Assembly: GCA_016934605.1 (NCBI GenBank)
Contig: JAFGSO010000402.1
Span: 1 to 6,061, forward strand
Length of the DNA stretch: 6,061 nucleotides
DNA from: Calditrichota bacterium
GTDB lineage: Bacteria; Calditrichota; Calditrichia; RBG-13-44-9
Direction of reading: 5' to 3'
Part shown: positions 5,813-6,061 of the stretch, in pieces
Layout of the letters: the number at the start of each line of letters is the position of its first letter
Numbering within the stretch: position 1 is the first letter of the stretch
The notes under the pieces: model-generated
Databases searched by the model: none
Told to the model about the DNA's origin: nothing
What the model saw: the letters and a program-made list of their open reading frames with translations, nothing else
Translations under genes and position numbers: made by a program

Positions 5813-6061
5813 TTACTTTTCCTGCATAAAAGGATATCGATAATCTCTTGGTGGGTCATAATTCTCCTTAATCGTTCTGGGAGTAAGCCATCGGATTATA
5901 TTGAGATAACTACCGGCTTTATCGTTTGTACCGCTGGCACGCCCGCCTCCAAATGGCTGCTGTCCTACAACGGCACCGGTTGGCTTGTCATTGATGTAAT
6001 AATTACCTGCGGCGTTCACCAGAATTTTGTCGGCCAGTTCAATGGCATACCGGTCTTTAGC
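5813..6061 (-). CDS. pruA: 1-pyrroline-5-carboxylate dehydrogenase, C-terminal end only
   Basis: These are the last 82 residues of an aldehyde dehydrogenase of the P5C dehydrogenase (ALDH4-like) type, which oxidises glutamate semialdehyde to glutamate with NAD+ in proline breakdown. Diagnostic stretches are NYYINDKPTGAVVGQQPFGG, then GRASGTNDKAGS, RWLTPRTIKEN and the near-terminal DYRYPF, which together are characteristic of this family rather than of aldehyde dehydrogenases in general. The loop after PFGG reads G-R-A-S-G, where relatives I recall usually have A-R-A-S-G; this is a mild substitution near the substrate-binding loop. The catalytic cysteine and NAD-binding part lie beyond the right edge, so whether the gene is intact, or fused to a proline dehydrogenase, cannot be judged. 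It converges on nfo and shares the terminator. Confidence 0.93.
   Translation of the reverse strand, partial: AKDRYAIELADKILVNAAGNYYINDKPTGAVVGQQPFGGGRASGTNDKAGSYLNIIRWLTPRTIKENYDPPRDYRYPFMQEK

Overview
The window holds five protein genes and no RNA gene, CRISPR array or complete mobile element. Two genes run off the ends. Reading left to right: a MoxR-type AAA+ ATPase (minus strand, C-terminal part missing at base 1); an unrecognised exported protein (minus); a divergent gene-free region of about 580 bases with a small G+C-rich repeat-like island; purL, FGAM synthase large subunit (plus); nfo, endonuclease IV (plus); and the C-terminal end of a 1-pyrroline-5-carboxylate dehydrogenase gene, pruA (minus, running in from the right edge). 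nfo and pruA converge on one strong, symmetrical intrinsic terminator.

Organism: a moderately A+T-rich bacterium with bacterial-style ribosome binding sites and AT-rich intergenic DNA. The free-standing PurL of 742 residues is the small type that works with separate PurS and PurQ, unlike the fused ~1,200-1,300-residue enzyme of gammaproteobacteria and, as far as I recall, many Bacteroidota. The eukaryote-like (ALDH4-type) PruA end and the secreted, Asn/Lys/Ile-rich orphan protein fit a lineage in or near the FCB superphylum (for example Ignavibacteria, Calditrichota or Marinimicrobia-like). This assignment is inference and not secure.

The genes do not form one pathway. MoxR is a chaperone-like ATPase whose usual partners (DUF58 and VWA-domain proteins) would lie beyond the left edge. 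PurL performs a step of de novo purine synthesis without its partner subunits nearby. Nfo repairs abasic sites in DNA. PruA oxidises a proline breakdown intermediate to glutamate. They look like independent transcription units: purL, nfo and moxR each have a candidate promoter, and nfo and pruA end at the shared terminator.

I found no convincing evidence for a new multi-gene system. The points most worth a second look are the orphan exported protein with its only three cysteines in a CX3CX2C cluster, the G+C-rich repeat-like island, and the control region of nfo, which has a perfect -10 box, a palindrome at the expected transcription start and two overlapping mini-ORFs.
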